DNA from: Provencibacterium sp. | GTDB lineage: Bacteria > Bacillota > Clostridia > Oscillospirales > Ruminococcaceae | NCBI GenBank assembly: GCA_022793895.1 | Contig: JAAWDS010000015.1 | Coordinates: 123,852 to 187,851 of the forward strand | Length of the DNA: 64,000 nucleotides | Direction of reading: 5' to 3' | Notes under the pieces: generated by a model | The model's input: only the letters and a program-made list of their open reading frames with translations | The model's database searches: none | What the model was told of the DNA's origin: nothing | Translations under genes and position numbers: made by a program | Part shown: one piece after another, positions 34,912 through 43,623 of the stretch | How positions within the stretch are numbered: position 1 is the stretch's first letter | How the letters are laid out: each line of letters starts with the position of its first letter

Positions 34912-35442
34912 CTAGAGCTTTTGGATGCTTAATGGGTTGACGACCGAGATGATGTTGTCCACCACCGTATCCGGCCGCTGATGGTTGTACATCTGGGTGG
35001 TGCAGATCCCGCTATATACCTTATGGCGCGCTTCATAGAGCGCGCGCAGCTCCTCTTTGGTGTGCTGCATGACCAGAGGGCGGTTGCTCTTACAAACCCG
35101 TTCATAGCAGATTTCGAAGTCTGTGGAGAGGTAGATGATGGTGCATCCGTTCTCCTGCGCCGTCCGGATATTGTCGGGATCCATCATCATCCCGCCGCCG
35201 GTGGCGACAACGGCGGTCAGCGGGCCGGAGTCCTCCACCGCGTTTTGCAGCGCGACATGCTCCAGAGCCCGGAAATACTGCTCGCCTTTTTCCCGAAAGA
35301 TGTTGGGAATGGACATTTTCTGTTGCTGTTCAATGTATTCATCGGTATCGATAAAGCGTGCAAACAGCTTTTTGGCGAGCAGACGGCCGACGGTGGTTTT
35401 CCCACTGCCCATAAATCCACACAACAGAATCGCTTTGCCCAT
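34912..35442 (-). CDS. aroK: shikimate kinase
   Basis: Phosphorylates shikimate at O3 in aromatic amino acid synthesis. The 176-aa P-loop kinase has Walker A GFMGSGKTTVGR (from residue 9), the shikimate-binding DTDEYIE with the conserved Asp, FREKGEQYFRALE and the VVATGGGMMMD block. RBS AAGGAGAAGG. It lies 95 bases downstream of aroE on the minus strand, so the two shikimate-pathway genes are likely cotranscribed. It ends against a complete intergenic repeat. Confidence 0.95.
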   Translation of the reverse strand: MGKAILLCGFMGSGKTTVGRLLAKKLFARFIDTDEYIEQQQKMSIPNIFREKGEQYFRALEHVALQNAVEDSGPLTAVVATGGGMMMDPDNIRTAQENGCTIIYLSTDFEICYERVCKSNRPLVMQHTKEELRALYEARHKVYSGICTTQMYNHQRPDTVVDNIISVVNPLSIQKL

Positions 35443-35537
35443 AAAAAACCCTTCTCCTTTTCTTTAAAGATCATTCGCCGGATCGCCCGTCAACATGGCC
35501 GCGCAGCCGGAAAACATCCGCCGCAGGAGCGCCGCCG

Positions 35538-36356
35538 CTACCGCGGCAGTCGGATCATCTGTTCCTCCACCCGTTCGGCCTGCTCCTCGCAGAAGGAAGC
35601 GCCCAGCCAGATCTCCTGAGCGGCCGCCGCCTGCCAGACCAGCATGCGCATGCCTCCCCTCGTGCGCTTGCCGAGGGCCTCCGCCCTCTGGAGCAGCAGC
35701 GTCTTGGCGGGGTTATAGATGCAGTCAAAGACCGACGCGCAGGCGTCTATCAGCGCTTCGGAAACGGGGCAGCTTGCTATCTGCGGATACATGCCGCAGG
35801 GGGAAGCGTTGATCAGCAGGCGGTAGCTGCGGTCTGGATCCGCTTCCACCGGGACCACCCTGGACGGGACGCCGTAGCGCGCTTCGATTTCACCGGCCAG
35901 CGCCTTAGCCGCCGCCTGCGAGGAGGGGCGCACGCCGAGCGTAACGCGGGCCCCCAGGCGCGCCATTTCGAGGGAGAACATCCGGCCGACGCCGCCTGCG
36001 CCGCCGATAATGTAGACGTCGCCCAGGTTTTCAGTCGTTTCCAGCGAGCGCAGAAAGCCGATACAGTCGGTGTTGTAGCCGACAGGCCCCTCCGGCGAGG
36101 GCTTTACCGTGTTGACCGATTGGTAGTCGGCGGCGGTGCGGTCCAGGCGGCTGAGGTAGGGGATGATCTTCTGTTTATAGGGGATGGTGACATTAAACCC
36201 CTCCAGCCCAAGCAAACGGGGGACGGTCTCCTCCAGCTGCTGGGGATCGGTATCAAAAAGCCGGTAGTCCATCGGGACGCCCAGCGTTTCGGCGAGCAGG
36301 GCATGCACCTGCGGAGAGAGGCTGTGGCCAAGCGGATGGCCGAGCAATCCGTACAT
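35538..36356 (-). CDS. aroE: shikimate dehydrogenase
   Basis: NADPH-dependent reduction of 3-dehydroshikimate to shikimate. The 272-aa protein begins MYGLLGHPLGHSLSPQVH with the shikimate-binding SLSP, has the catalytic Lys61 and Asp97 (NVTIPYKQK; YNTDCIGF), and a nucleotide-binding loop IIGGAGGVGRMFSLE. The start at 36356 is chosen because AAGGAAGGA lies about 9 bases upstream and the protein then begins like the family. The frame is open for 88 codons more, but that part overlaps a tandem repeat and has no family match. It is upstream of aroK. Confidence 0.93.
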   Translation of the reverse strand: MYGLLGHPLGHSLSPQVHALLAETLGVPMDYRLFDTDPQQLEETVPRLLGLEGFNVTIPYKQKIIPYLSRLDRTAADYQSVNTVKPSPEGPVGYNTDCIGFLRSLETTENLGDVYIIGGAGGVGRMFSLEMARLGARVTLGVRPSSQAAAKALAGEIEARYGVPSRVVPVEADPDRSYRLLINASPCGMYPQIASCPVSEALIDACASVFDCIYNPAKTLLLQRAEALGKRTRGGMRMLVWQAAAAQEIWLGASFCEEQAERVEEQMIRLPR

Positions 36357-36421
36357 TCCGACAATCCTTCCTTTCCGGAGTTCTTCCAAGGAGGCAGGCA
36401 TCGTTGGGCGCTTGCGTCCTG

Positions 36422-36458
36422 GGATGCTTGTATCCATGGATGCTTGTATCCTTGGATA
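36422..36458 (-). repeat. 16-bp tandem palindromic repeats upstream of aroE
   Basis: GGATGCTTGTATCCAT and GGATGCTTGTATCCTT are adjacent direct repeats, followed by a third half, GGATAC. Each unit is a GGAT-N6-ATCC palindrome, as expected for a row of dimeric regulator sites. It lies 65-100 bases before the aroE start. The rest of the 380-base gap to the decarboxylase gene contains that gene's promoter and no other gene. Confidence 0.7.
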
Positions 36459-36639
36459 CTGTCCTGGCCATACAGTAGGACGGCAGAGACTATTATAAAC
36501 GATATCTGGGAAAAACAAAAGTATAATTTCGTTTTTGATCCGGATTTTCGCTTTTTGCCCGGCGGAGTCCCTACCCGCCGGGAGGCGGATGGGGGAATGA
36601 GGCGGAAACGATTTTTCCAAAGGATTTTAGAGTTCCTGC

Positions 36640-36668
36640 TTGCAATCATTCCCAATCGATCATATAAT
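36640..36668 (+). promoter_or_regulatory. promoter of the first decarboxylase beta subunit gene
   Basis: TTGCAA (36640-36645), 17 bases, TATAAT (36663-36668), 70 bases upstream of the start. Confidence 0.8.
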
Positions 36669-36737
36669 AGATAGACACAGGTTATAACCGGTTATGGAGA
36701 ACGAAAGAACGATATGAACACAGAGAGGGAATGAACG

Positions 36738-37877
36738 ATGGGGTTTATTCTGAATGGCGTTATGGCCATTACCTGGCAAATGCTGGTCATGTGGGCGGTG
36801 GGCGGCCTGTTGATCTGGCTGGCGATTAAAAAGGACTTCGAGCCTGCGCTGCTGCTGCCGATGGGGTTTGGCGCAATCTTGGTCAACCTGCCGGAATCGG
36901 GCGCGGTAAACCAGGTAATGCAGGGCGTCGGCGAGCAGAGAGGGATTGTCCAGTGGCTGTTTGAGGTGGGCATAGAGGCAAGCGAAGCGCTGCCGTTGCT
37001 GCTGTTCATCGGCATCGGGGCGATGATCGATTTCGGGCCGCTGCTCTCCAACCCCAAAATGTTCCTGTTCGGCGCGGCGGCGCAGGGAGGGATTTTCTTA
37101 ACCATTATCGCGGCGGTGCTCTTAGGCTTCCCGCTGCGGGATGCGGCGTCGATCGGCATCATCGGCGCGGCGGACGGGCCTACCTCCATTCTGGTGGCCA
37201 AGGTGCTTGATTCCCCTTACTTCGGGGCTATCTCGGTGGCGGCCTATTCCTATATGGCGCTGGTGCCGATCATCCAGCCGGCGGCGATTAAGCTGGTGAC
37301 GACCAAAAAGGAGCGGGCGATCCGCATGCCCTATAACCCAACGAACGTCACCAAGGCGACGCGCATCCTCTTCCCGATCGCCGTCACGATTATTGCAGGC
37401 GTTGTCGCCCCCGCTTCGGTCTCGCTGGTGGGCTTTTTGATGTTCGGCAACCTCATCCGCGAATGCGGCTGCCTGGAGCGTCTCTCGGATACGGCGCAGA
37501 ACAACCTTGCCCAGTTAGTAACGCTGCTATTGGGGATTACCATCTCCTTTTCGATGACGGCGGATAAGTTTGTCAGCGTTCAAACGGTGCTGATCATGGG
37601 TCTGGGGCTGGTCGCCTTTGTGTTTGACACCATCTGCGGCTGCCTGTTCGCCAAGCTGCTCAACCTGTTTTTGAAGAATAAGGTGAACCCGATGGTCGGC
37701 GCGGCGGGCATTTCGGCCTTTCCTATGTCGGCGCGGGTGGTGCAGAAAATGGCCGCCAAGGAGGACCCGCAGAATTATCTGCTGATGCATGCCGTAGGCG
37801 CGAACGTTTCCGGCCAGATTGCATCGGTGCTGGCGGGAGGCATGATCCTGGGATTGGTTCCGGGCATGCTCGGTTGA
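36738..37877 (+). CDS. Na+-translocating decarboxylase beta subunit (copy 1)
   Basis: A 379-aa membrane subunit of oxaloacetate/methylmalonyl-CoA/glutaconyl-CoA decarboxylases, which pumps Na+ while biotin is decarboxylated. About nine hydrophobic segments are seen. The key motif is SIGIIGAADGPTSI with the Na+-site Asp146, followed by [12 protein letters not shown] and the C-terminal SAFPMSARVVQKMAA...NYLLMHAVGANVSGQI. No alpha (carboxyltransferase) or biotin carrier gene is adjacent. RBS AGAGGGA. The 76-aa gene downstream repeats its ion motif. A paralogue lies at 52315-53457. Confidence 0.93.
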   Translation: MGFILNGVMAITWQMLVMWAVGGLLIWLAIKKDFEPALLLPMGFGAILVNLPESGAVNQVMQGVGEQRGIVQWLFEVGIEASEALPLLLFIGIGAMIDFGPLLSNPKMFLFGAAAQGGIFLTIIAAVLLGFPLRDAASIGIIGAADGPTSILVAKVLDSPYFGAISVAAYSYMALVPIIQPAAIKLVTTKKERAIRMPYNPTNVTKATRILFPIAVTIIAGVVAPASVSLVGFLMFGNLIRECGCLERLSDTAQNNLAQLVTLLLGITISFSMTADKFVSVQTVLIMGLGLVAFVFDTICGCLFAKLLNLFLKNKVNPMVGAAGISAFPMSARVVQKMAAKEDPQNYLLMHAVGANVSGQIASVLAGGMILGLVPGMLG

Positions 37878-37953
37878 GCGGGCTTCGGATTTTGAGCAGG
37901 AACGCGGCTTGGCCGGACGGGTCAGGCTTTTGGAAAAGGAAGGAGCAAGCAGA

Positions 37954-38184
37954 ATGGGGCTTTTCCATATACTTGGGCGGATGCCGCTGGCGTCGAGCGT
38001 CGGTATTATCGGCGGGGCGGACGGCCCGACCGCAATTTTTGTAACAGGCTTTGTGTCCGGAGATACCAAGGGGCTTTTCAGCGCGCTGACCCTCGCTTGG
38101 CAGGGAATGGCGGGCATCTTCGTGGTGATGGTGGCGATTGCGGCGATCGTTTGGCTGCTTTCGCGGATGACGGGAGGAAAATAA
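37954..38184 (+). CDS. small membrane protein carrying the beta-subunit ion motif
   Basis: A 76-aa protein. Residues 14-30 read [17 protein letters not shown], nearly identical to the Na+-binding motif of decarboxylase beta subunits (here Asp23). A single membrane helix follows ([19 protein letters not shown]), resembling the anchor of OadG gamma subunits. The first residues [12 protein letters not shown] are unlike the beta subunit. ATG 37954 follows AAGGAAGGAG; the frame is open 15 codons upstream. It lies 76 bases after the beta gene and 56 before proS. It may be an accessory or gamma-like subunit. I am sure it is a gene but not of its function. Confidence 0.8.
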   Translation: MGLFHILGRMPLASSVGIIGGADGPTAIFVTGFVSGDTKGLFSALTLAWQGMAGIFVVMVAIAAIVWLLSRMTGGK

Positions 38185-38240
38185 AAACAAGCCGGATGGG
38201 AGGGCTTCCCATCCAGGATAAAAGGACGGGAGCGGTTAGA

Positions 38241-39677
38241 ATGGATCAGCAAAAGAAGATGGTGGAAGAGATTACCTCGATGGAGGAGGATTTCGCCAAA
38301 TGGTACACCGACGTTGTGAAAAAAGCCGAGCTTGTGGATTACTCCTCGGTGCGAGGCTGCATGATCTTACGTCCCTACGGCTACGCGATTTGGGAAAACA
38401 TTCAGAAAATTCTGGACGGGATGTTTAAAGCGACCGGACATGAAAATGTCTATCTGCCGATGCTGATTCCCGAAAGCCTGCTCCAGAAGGAGAAGGAGCA
38501 TGTCGAGGGCTTCGCCCCCGAAGTGGCTTGGGTAACGGAGGGCGGCGGACAGAAGCTCGAAGAGCGCCTCTGCATCCGGCCGACGAGCGAAACGCTGTTC
38601 TGCGAGCACTATAAAAACGTCGTTCATTCCTACCGCGACCTGCCCAAGCTCTATAACCAGTGGTGCTCCATCGTGCGCTGGGAAAAGACGACCCGCCCCT
38701 TCTTACGGACGGTGGAGATTCTCTGGCAGGAGGGGCACACCATCCATGAGACGCCGGAGGAGGCGGTTGCCGAAACCGAGCGGATGCTGGAGGTTTATGC
38801 GCGCTTCTGCGAGGAGTTTTTGGCTATCCCGGTGCTCAAGGGCAAAAAGACCGACAAGGAGAAGTTTGCCGGCGCGGAGGCGACCTACTGCATCGAGGCG
38901 ATGATGCACGACGGCAAGGCGCTTCAGGCGGGCACCTCCCACTATTTTGGCGATGGGTTCGCCCATGCCTTCGACATCACCTTCCAGGGGCGGGACAACA
39001 AGCCGCAGCACCCCTTCCAGACCTCCTGGGGGGTGACGACCCGTCTCATCGGCGCGATCATTATGACCCATGGCGACGACAACGGCCTTGTCCTGCCGCC
39101 CGCCGTTGCGCCGGTGCAGGTGATGGTGGTGCCGGTTGCGCAGCACAAGCCGGGCGTTGCCGAAAAGGCCGAGGCTCTGAAGGAGGAGATTTCCGCCTAC
39201 TGCCGCGCGGGGATCGATCTGAGCGACAACTCGCCCGGATGGAAATTTGCGCAGTATGAGATGAAGGGCGTGCCGCTGCGCCTGGAGCTGGGGCCGAAGG
39301 ATATCGAAAAGAATCAGTGCGTGCTGGTGCGGCGGGATACCCGCGAGAAAATTTTCGTCCCGCTCGCAGAGCTGCGGGAGACGATTGAACGGCTGATGCA
39401 GGAGATCCATGACAATCTCATCGAGCGCGCACGCCTCAACTGCGAGCAGCGCACCCACAGCGCCGCCACGATGGAGGAGCTAATCGAGCTGGCCAATGGC
39501 GAGAACGGCTATATCAAGGCCATGTGGTGCGGCGACAGGGCTTGCGAGGAGGCGCTCAAGGAGAAAGCGGGGATCACCTCGCGCTGCATTCCCTTTGAGC
39601 AGGAAACGCTGAGCGATCATTGCGTTTGCTGCGGGAAGCCTGCAAAGAGCCTGGTTTATTGGGGGAAGGCTTATTAA
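38241..39677 (+). CDS. proS: prolyl-tRNA synthetase, archaeal/eukaryal-type
   Basis: Charges tRNA-Pro. The 478-aa protein is the short type without an inserted editing domain: [35 protein letters not shown] at the start, motif 2 in [22 protein letters not shown], motif 3 in [10 protein letters not shown]. The C-terminal domain has Cys pairs ([13 protein letters not shown]) and ends in Tyr, a mark of this type. ATG 38241 follows GGGAGCGG; the long upstream frame overlaps the previous gene and is rejected. The stop overlaps the next start (TAATG), so the lipoprotein gene is translationally coupled. Confidence 0.96.
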   Translation: MDQQKKMVEEITSMEEDFAKWYTDVVKKAELVDYSSVRGCMILRPYGYAIWENIQKILDGMFKATGHENVYLPMLIPESLLQKEKEHVEGFAPEVAWVTEGGGQKLEERLCIRPTSETLFCEHYKNVVHSYRDLPKLYNQWCSIVRWEKTTRPFLRTVEILWQEGHTIHETPEEAVAETERMLEVYARFCEEFLAIPVLKGKKTDKEKFAGAEATYCIEAMMHDGKALQAGTSHYFGDGFAHAFDITFQGRDNKPQHPFQTSWGVTTRLIGAIIMTHGDDNGLVLPPAVAPVQVMVVPVAQHKPGVAEKAEALKEEISAYCRAGIDLSDNSPGWKFAQYEMKGVPLRLELGPKDIEKNQCVLVRRDTREKIFVPLAELRETIERLMQEIHDNLIERARLNCEQRTHSAATMEELIELANGENGYIKAMWCGDRACEEALKEKAGITSRCIPFEQETLSDHCVCCGKPAKSLVYWGKAY

Positions 39678-40435
39678 TGATCCGGAAGAACGGGAGAAGA
39701 GCGTTTTCCGCCATTCTGCTTGCGGCCTTCCTGCTGTTATTCTCTTCCGGCTGCCAGGCGCGGCCGGGGACAAACGCCGCCCCGAAGCCGGCCTCCTCGT
39801 CGAGCTCCTCCGGGAAAGAGGAGAAGGCGGAAAAAAAGGCGAGGAGCGCACAGCCGGAGAAGAAGCCGGAAAAAGAAGAAGAAAGCAGCGCCGCGCCGGC
39901 GCCGGCGGTGGATCCGGAGGCGGAGGCGCAGCGCCTGCTGGCGGATCGGATAGGGGAGCTCTGCTTCTACTATACCGGGAATTTCGACCTTTCCGATACT
40001 CCCAACACGGCGCAGATCTATTGGTCGGTTTTCAAGTGGCACACGCTGGATCCGAACTACCGGCCGCCGGACAAGCCGGACTATAACGGCTATGAGCAGT
40101 TGGACGCAAAAACGCTCTATAAGCTCGTCCAACGCTGGTATGGGCCGGAGGTTCCTCCCTATGAGGGGAATGTGCAGGCGCTGGGGGATCCGGCGACCGG
40201 CGAGCTGGTCAACGTCAGCAAGGACGGGGGCACCTATTATTTCTTAGAGGTAGAAATGCCGATGGAGGAAAAGCATATCCTTCAAAATGCGCGGGTGGAT
40301 GAGGACGGCATTTTGACCGTCCGCTTCAACGCAGAGGACAGCGGCGGCGTCTATCTGCGCACCTATCTTTGCAAGCTGAAGCCGGATGGAGAGGGCGGTT
40401 ATTACCTGGTCAGCCTCAACAAAGGGCAGACCTGA
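39677..40435 (+). CDS. lipoprotein of unknown function
   Basis: A 252-aa predicted lipoprotein. Signal peptide with lipobox LFSSGC (Cys at about residue 26), then a low-complexity Ser/Lys/Glu/Pro/Ala linker to about residue 80. A globular domain follows (LLADRIGELCFYYTGNFDLSDTPNTAQIYWSVFKWHTLD...), which I do not recognise. The start codon overlaps the proS stop by one base. The domain has many aromatic residues, consistent with a carbohydrate- or envelope-binding module, but this is only a guess. Confidence 0.85.
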   Translation: MIRKNGRRAFSAILLAAFLLLFSSGCQARPGTNAAPKPASSSSSSGKEEKAEKKARSAQPEKKPEKEEESSAAPAPAVDPEAEAQRLLADRIGELCFYYTGNFDLSDTPNTAQIYWSVFKWHTLDPNYRPPDKPDYNGYEQLDAKTLYKLVQRWYGPEVPPYEGNVQALGDPATGELVNVSKDGGTYYFLEVEMPMEEKHILQNARVDEDGILTVRFNAEDSGGVYLRTYLCKLKPDGEGGYYLVSLNKGQT

Positions 40436-40454
40436 GCTTTACAGTATGCACAAA

Positions 40455-40488
40455 AGCAGGCGGACGGGCGGCGCTCCGTCCGCCTGCT
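40455..40488 (+). terminator. hairpin after the lipoprotein gene
   Basis: AGCAGGCGGACGG and its complement around an 8-base loop. No strong T tract follows, so termination may be partial. Confidence 0.6.
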
Positions 40489-40558
40489 GTCATTGGAAAA
40501 AGCGCCTCTCTTTTGCCTAGGCTTTGGGAAAGAGGGGCTTTGTGTAGGGAGGAAGGGC

Positions 40559-41287
40559 ATGCAGGAAAAGGTGGAAACGCTGGGGGACGGGGTTTTTATC
40601 CACGTCAACCGGCTGCACCGGTTCGGGACGGACGCCTTCCTGCTCGCCGATTTTTCCGGGGCGAGGGTAGGGGAGAAGAGCGCCGATCTCTGTAGCGGCT
40701 GCGGGATTGTGGCGCTGCTGTGGCACCGTGTTCCCGGCTGCCGGCCGGAACGCACCTACTGCGTGGAGTTGCAGGCGCAGGCGGCGGAGCTGCTCAGACG
40801 ATCGGTGGCGGCGAGCGGCCTGACCGGGAAGGTGATCCCCATTGAGAAGGACCTGCGCGCGCTGGATGGGCGGGATATCCCGCTGGGGAGCCTGGATCTC
40901 TGCGCCTGCAACCCGCCCTATAAGGCGGCGGGGCACGGGCTGCTGAACCCGGAGGAGGGGAAGGCGCTCGCGCGGCACGGGCTGGACGGTTCGTTGGAGG
41001 ATATCTGCCGGACGGCGGCGCGCTTGCTGCGCTATGGCGGCCGGTTCTGCCTGTGCCAGCGGCCGGAACGGCTCTGCGATGTTTTTACCGCCCTGCGCGC
41101 GAGCGGGATGGAGCCCAAAAGGCTGCGTTTGGTGCAGAAACGGCCGGATACCGCCCCCTGGCTGGCGCTGGTGGAGGGCCGGCGCGGCTCCAAGCCGTTT
41201 TTGAAGGTGGAGCCGCCGCTCATCGTTCAGAACGAGGAGGGAGGCTTTTCCTCCGAGATGCGGCGCATCTACCGCTTACAGGGATAA
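40559..41287 (+). CDS. trmN6: tRNA1(Val) A37 N6-methyltransferase-like protein
   Basis: A SAM-dependent methyltransferase of 242 aa. It begins METLGDGVFIHVNRLHRFGTDAFLLADF-like (the YabB/TrmN6 family entry), with a SAM loop CSGCGIVALLW and the catalytic NPPY in CACNPPYKAAGHGLLNPE. Role as tRNA adenine-37 methyltransferase is by family; YabB proteins in Firmicutes usually neighbour rsmI, as here. ATG 40559 is preceded by AGGGAGGAAGG; an upstream in-frame start at 40493 is less likely. rsmI follows 138 bases later. Confidence 0.88.
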   Translation: MQEKVETLGDGVFIHVNRLHRFGTDAFLLADFSGARVGEKSADLCSGCGIVALLWHRVPGCRPERTYCVELQAQAAELLRRSVAASGLTGKVIPIEKDLRALDGRDIPLGSLDLCACNPPYKAAGHGLLNPEEGKALARHGLDGSLEDICRTAARLLRYGGRFCLCQRPERLCDVFTALRASGMEPKRLRLVQKRPDTAPWLALVEGRRGSKPFLKVEPPLIVQNEEGGFSSEMRRIYRLQG

Positions 41288-41425
41288 AAAGGGGACGTCC
41301 GCATCGCTTTTTACGGATGCTTCCTCCTGTCCCGGACAAGAAGCCGGAGGGGGCGGCCGATCCGGCGGTTTTTTGCTTAGAGGAATCCATGAGGCGGCTT
41401 TTGGAAGAAAGAGAGGGGAAGCGGA

Positions 41426-42250
41426 ATGGCTGCGAAACTTTATCTGGTCGGGACGCCCATCGGGAATTTAGAAGATCTGTCGCCGCGCGCGGTGCGGATT
41501 CTGAGCGAGGTGGATTTCATTGCGGCGGAGGATACGCGGGTAACGCTGCGGCTCTGCAACCATTTCGGCATAAAAAAACCGCTTATCAGCTACTATGCGC
41601 ACAACCTGCGCGAGCGGGGGGAACAGATTGCCGCCCGCATTGAGGAGGGGGAGAGCTGCGCTGTCGTGACCGATGCGGGAATGCCCTGCATCTCCGACCC
41701 AGGCGAGGAGCTGGTCGCCCTCTGCGCTGAACGGGGAATCCCGATCGAAACGGCGCCGGGGCCGAGCGCTGCTGTCAGCGCGCTGGCGGTTTCCGGGCTG
41801 CCCGCCGGCCGGTTTACCTTTGAGGGCTTTCTGGCGCAAAAAAGAAGCGCGCGTCTCACCCGGCTGCGCGAGCTGGCTGCCGAGCGCCGGACGATGATTT
41901 TCTATGAAGCGCCGCACCGGCTGCTCTCCACCCTGGAGGATATGCTGGAGGTATTGGGAGACCGGCGCGCAGCGGTGGTCAAGGAGCTGACGAAAATTCA
42001 TGAATCGGTGCTGCGCGCGCCTCTCTCGCAGGCGGCTGCCTATTTCCGGGAGACGCCGCCGCGGGGGGAATACGTGGTGGTGCTCGAAGGCGCGCCGGAG
42101 GCGGAGCGGGCGCGGCCGCCCTTGGAGGAGGCGGTCCGGCAGGTGCGGGCGCGGGCAGAGTCGGGCGAACCGCTCTCCCAAGCGGCGCGCGCGGTTGCGG
42201 CGGAAACCGGCTACCGGAAAAACGAGCTCTATGCGCTGGCCTCCCGCTAG
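41426..42250 (+). CDS. rsmI: 16S rRNA C1402 2'-O-methyltransferase
   Basis: Methylates the ribose of C1402 in 16S rRNA. The 274-aa protein has the tetrapyrrole-methylase fold typical of RsmI: LYLVGTPIGNLEDLSPRAVRILSEVDFIAAEDTR, CAVVTDAGMPCISDPGEELV and PGPSAAVSALAVSGLP. It is next to the TrmN6-like gene as in many Firmicutes. RBS GAGGGGAAGCGG before ATG. The Pit permease follows after 54 bases. Confidence 0.96.
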   Translation: MAAKLYLVGTPIGNLEDLSPRAVRILSEVDFIAAEDTRVTLRLCNHFGIKKPLISYYAHNLRERGEQIAARIEEGESCAVVTDAGMPCISDPGEELVALCAERGIPIETAPGPSAAVSALAVSGLPAGRFTFEGFLAQKRSARLTRLRELAAERRTMIFYEAPHRLLSTLEDMLEVLGDRRAAVVKELTKIHESVLRAPLSQAAAYFRETPPRGEYVVVLEGAPEAERARPPLEEAVRQVRARAESGEPLSQAARAVAAETGYRKNELYALASR

Positions 42251-42304
42251 GATCCCGTCTACTTTCCCTGCCCTTCTCATAAGGATGGACGGGGAGGGAG
42301 GAAG

Positions 42305-43309
42305 ATGCCGTTTTCCTATAGCCTATTGGTGTTGCTGGTGGCGGGGGTGCTTTTTGTAAACGGGTTTACCGATGCGCCCAACGCGATTACCTCGGCGGTC
42401 TGTACCGGCGCGTTGCGCTTTGGCTCCGCCGTGCTGCTGGCCGCCGCCTGCAACACGGCGGGACTGCTCTTTAGCTGGCGCTTTGCGCCGATGGTGCAGA
42501 ACACCCTCTTGGAGATGGTGGATTTTACCGGAGCCGGCAGCCGCGCCGCGATGACGGCGATAGCGGCGGCGATGGCGGCGGTGGTGCTTTTTTCGGTCGG
42601 GGCTTGGGCGTTCGGGATCCCCACCAGCGAGAGCCACGCGCTGATTGCGGCCTTGACTGGGGCCGCTGCGGCCCTGGGCGGAAGCCGGGCGGTGAGCCGG
42701 GCGGCATGGGGCAAGGTGCTGGCGGGGCTGCTCCTTTCTTCCGCTGGCGGGCTGGCCGCCGGTTTTTTCATGGGGCGGTTGCTGCGCCGGTGGAACAATA
42801 CGTCCGGCTTCCGCAGCCCGGTGCGGGGGCTGCAAATCCTGACCGCGGGCGGCCTTTCGGCGCTGCACGGCGCGCAGGACGGCTTGAAGTTCGTCGCTAT
42901 CCTGGTGATGGCCGACGGGCTGCGGATGGGCGGACGGCTGCCGGAAGGGGTCGATCTTTCAGGGAGCGCGGCGGCGGTGCTGCTGTGCGCGGCGGTGATG
43001 GCGGCGGGTACCCTCGCGGGGGGGAAACGGATTATTGACGCAGTGGGCCGGCGGATGGTGCGCTTGGACGCTTGCAGCGGCACGGCCAGCGATCTGGCCG
43101 CCTGCCTCTTGCTCTTTGCGGCCACGGCATGGGGGTTCCCGGCGAGCACCACCCACACCAAGACCTGTGCGGTTTTGGGAACGGGGCTTGCAGGGAACCG
43201 GCAGGAAATCGGGCTGCGGACGCTGGGCGGTATTCTGTTTGCCTGGGCGCTGACCTTCCCGGCCTGCGGGCTGCTGGGCTTTCTGGCGGCGAGGCTGCTG
43301 GCGCGGTAA
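42305..43309 (+). CDS. pit: inorganic phosphate transporter, PiT family
   Basis: A phosphate:cation symporter of 334 aa with about ten membrane segments. The two PiT signatures are present: VNGFTDAPNAITSAVCTGAL near residue 18 and ATAWGFPASTTHTKTCAVLGTGLA near residue 277. GIPTSESHALIAALTGAA (inner repeat) also fits. RBS GGGAGGAAG. Its stop codon lies inside the 20-bp stem of its terminator. No PhoU-like gene is adjacent. Confidence 0.94.
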   Translation: MPFSYSLLVLLVAGVLFVNGFTDAPNAITSAVCTGALRFGSAVLLAAACNTAGLLFSWRFAPMVQNTLLEMVDFTGAGSRAAMTAIAAAMAAVVLFSVGAWAFGIPTSESHALIAALTGAAAALGGSRAVSRAAWGKVLAGLLLSSAGGLAAGFFMGRLLRRWNNTSGFRSPVRGLQILTAGGLSALHGAQDGLKFVAILVMADGLRMGGRLPEGVDLSGSAAAVLLCAAVMAAGTLAGGKRIIDAVGRRMVRLDACSGTASDLAACLLLFAATAWGFPASTTHTKTCAVLGTGLAGNRQEIGLRTLGGILFAWALTFPACGLLGFLAARLLAR

Positions 43310-43349
43310 GGGCGTGCTGCAAAACTTTTGTTTTGCAGCACGCCCTTAC
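43306..43349 (+). terminator. terminator of pit
   Basis: A 20-bp perfect stem with a TTTT loop that includes the TAA stop of pit. It is also the terminal hairpin of the repeat fragment here. Confidence 0.8.
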
Positions 43350-43475
43350 CCTACAAGCCGGAGGATCGGCTTGCGCCATTTCTTTTGCAGGCCGGAGGTG
43401 CGTTTTTTTGTTGGTCTGTTCCATTTTGCAACGCGCCCTTACTCTGCAAACCGGGAGGATCGCTTGACCGGGGGC
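43306..43475 (-). repeat. intergenic repeat fragments with the pit terminator
   Basis: A 20-bp perfect hairpin, GTAAGGGCGTGCTGCAAAAC and complement (43306-43349), is followed by CTACAAGCCGGAGGATCGGC, the reverse-oriented lead-in unit. Further fragments follow (GCAGGCCGGAGGTGC; CCATTTTGCAACGCGCCCTTACTCTGCAAACCGGGAGGATCG). The two-arm core is missing. The rest of the gap up to 43623 has no gene. Confidence 0.75.
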
Positions 43476-43623
43476 TCTTTCCCATTTATGGGCACATCCT
43501 TTCCCGGAAGAGCCCGCTATCAGGAAGCAAAAGGGCCGTGTCCATGGACGCCCGGATGATTGAGCAATTTCGGTCGAGCAGGTAGGCTCTGCCGCTGCTA
43601 TACTGAACGACAGGAGGCGGCAA

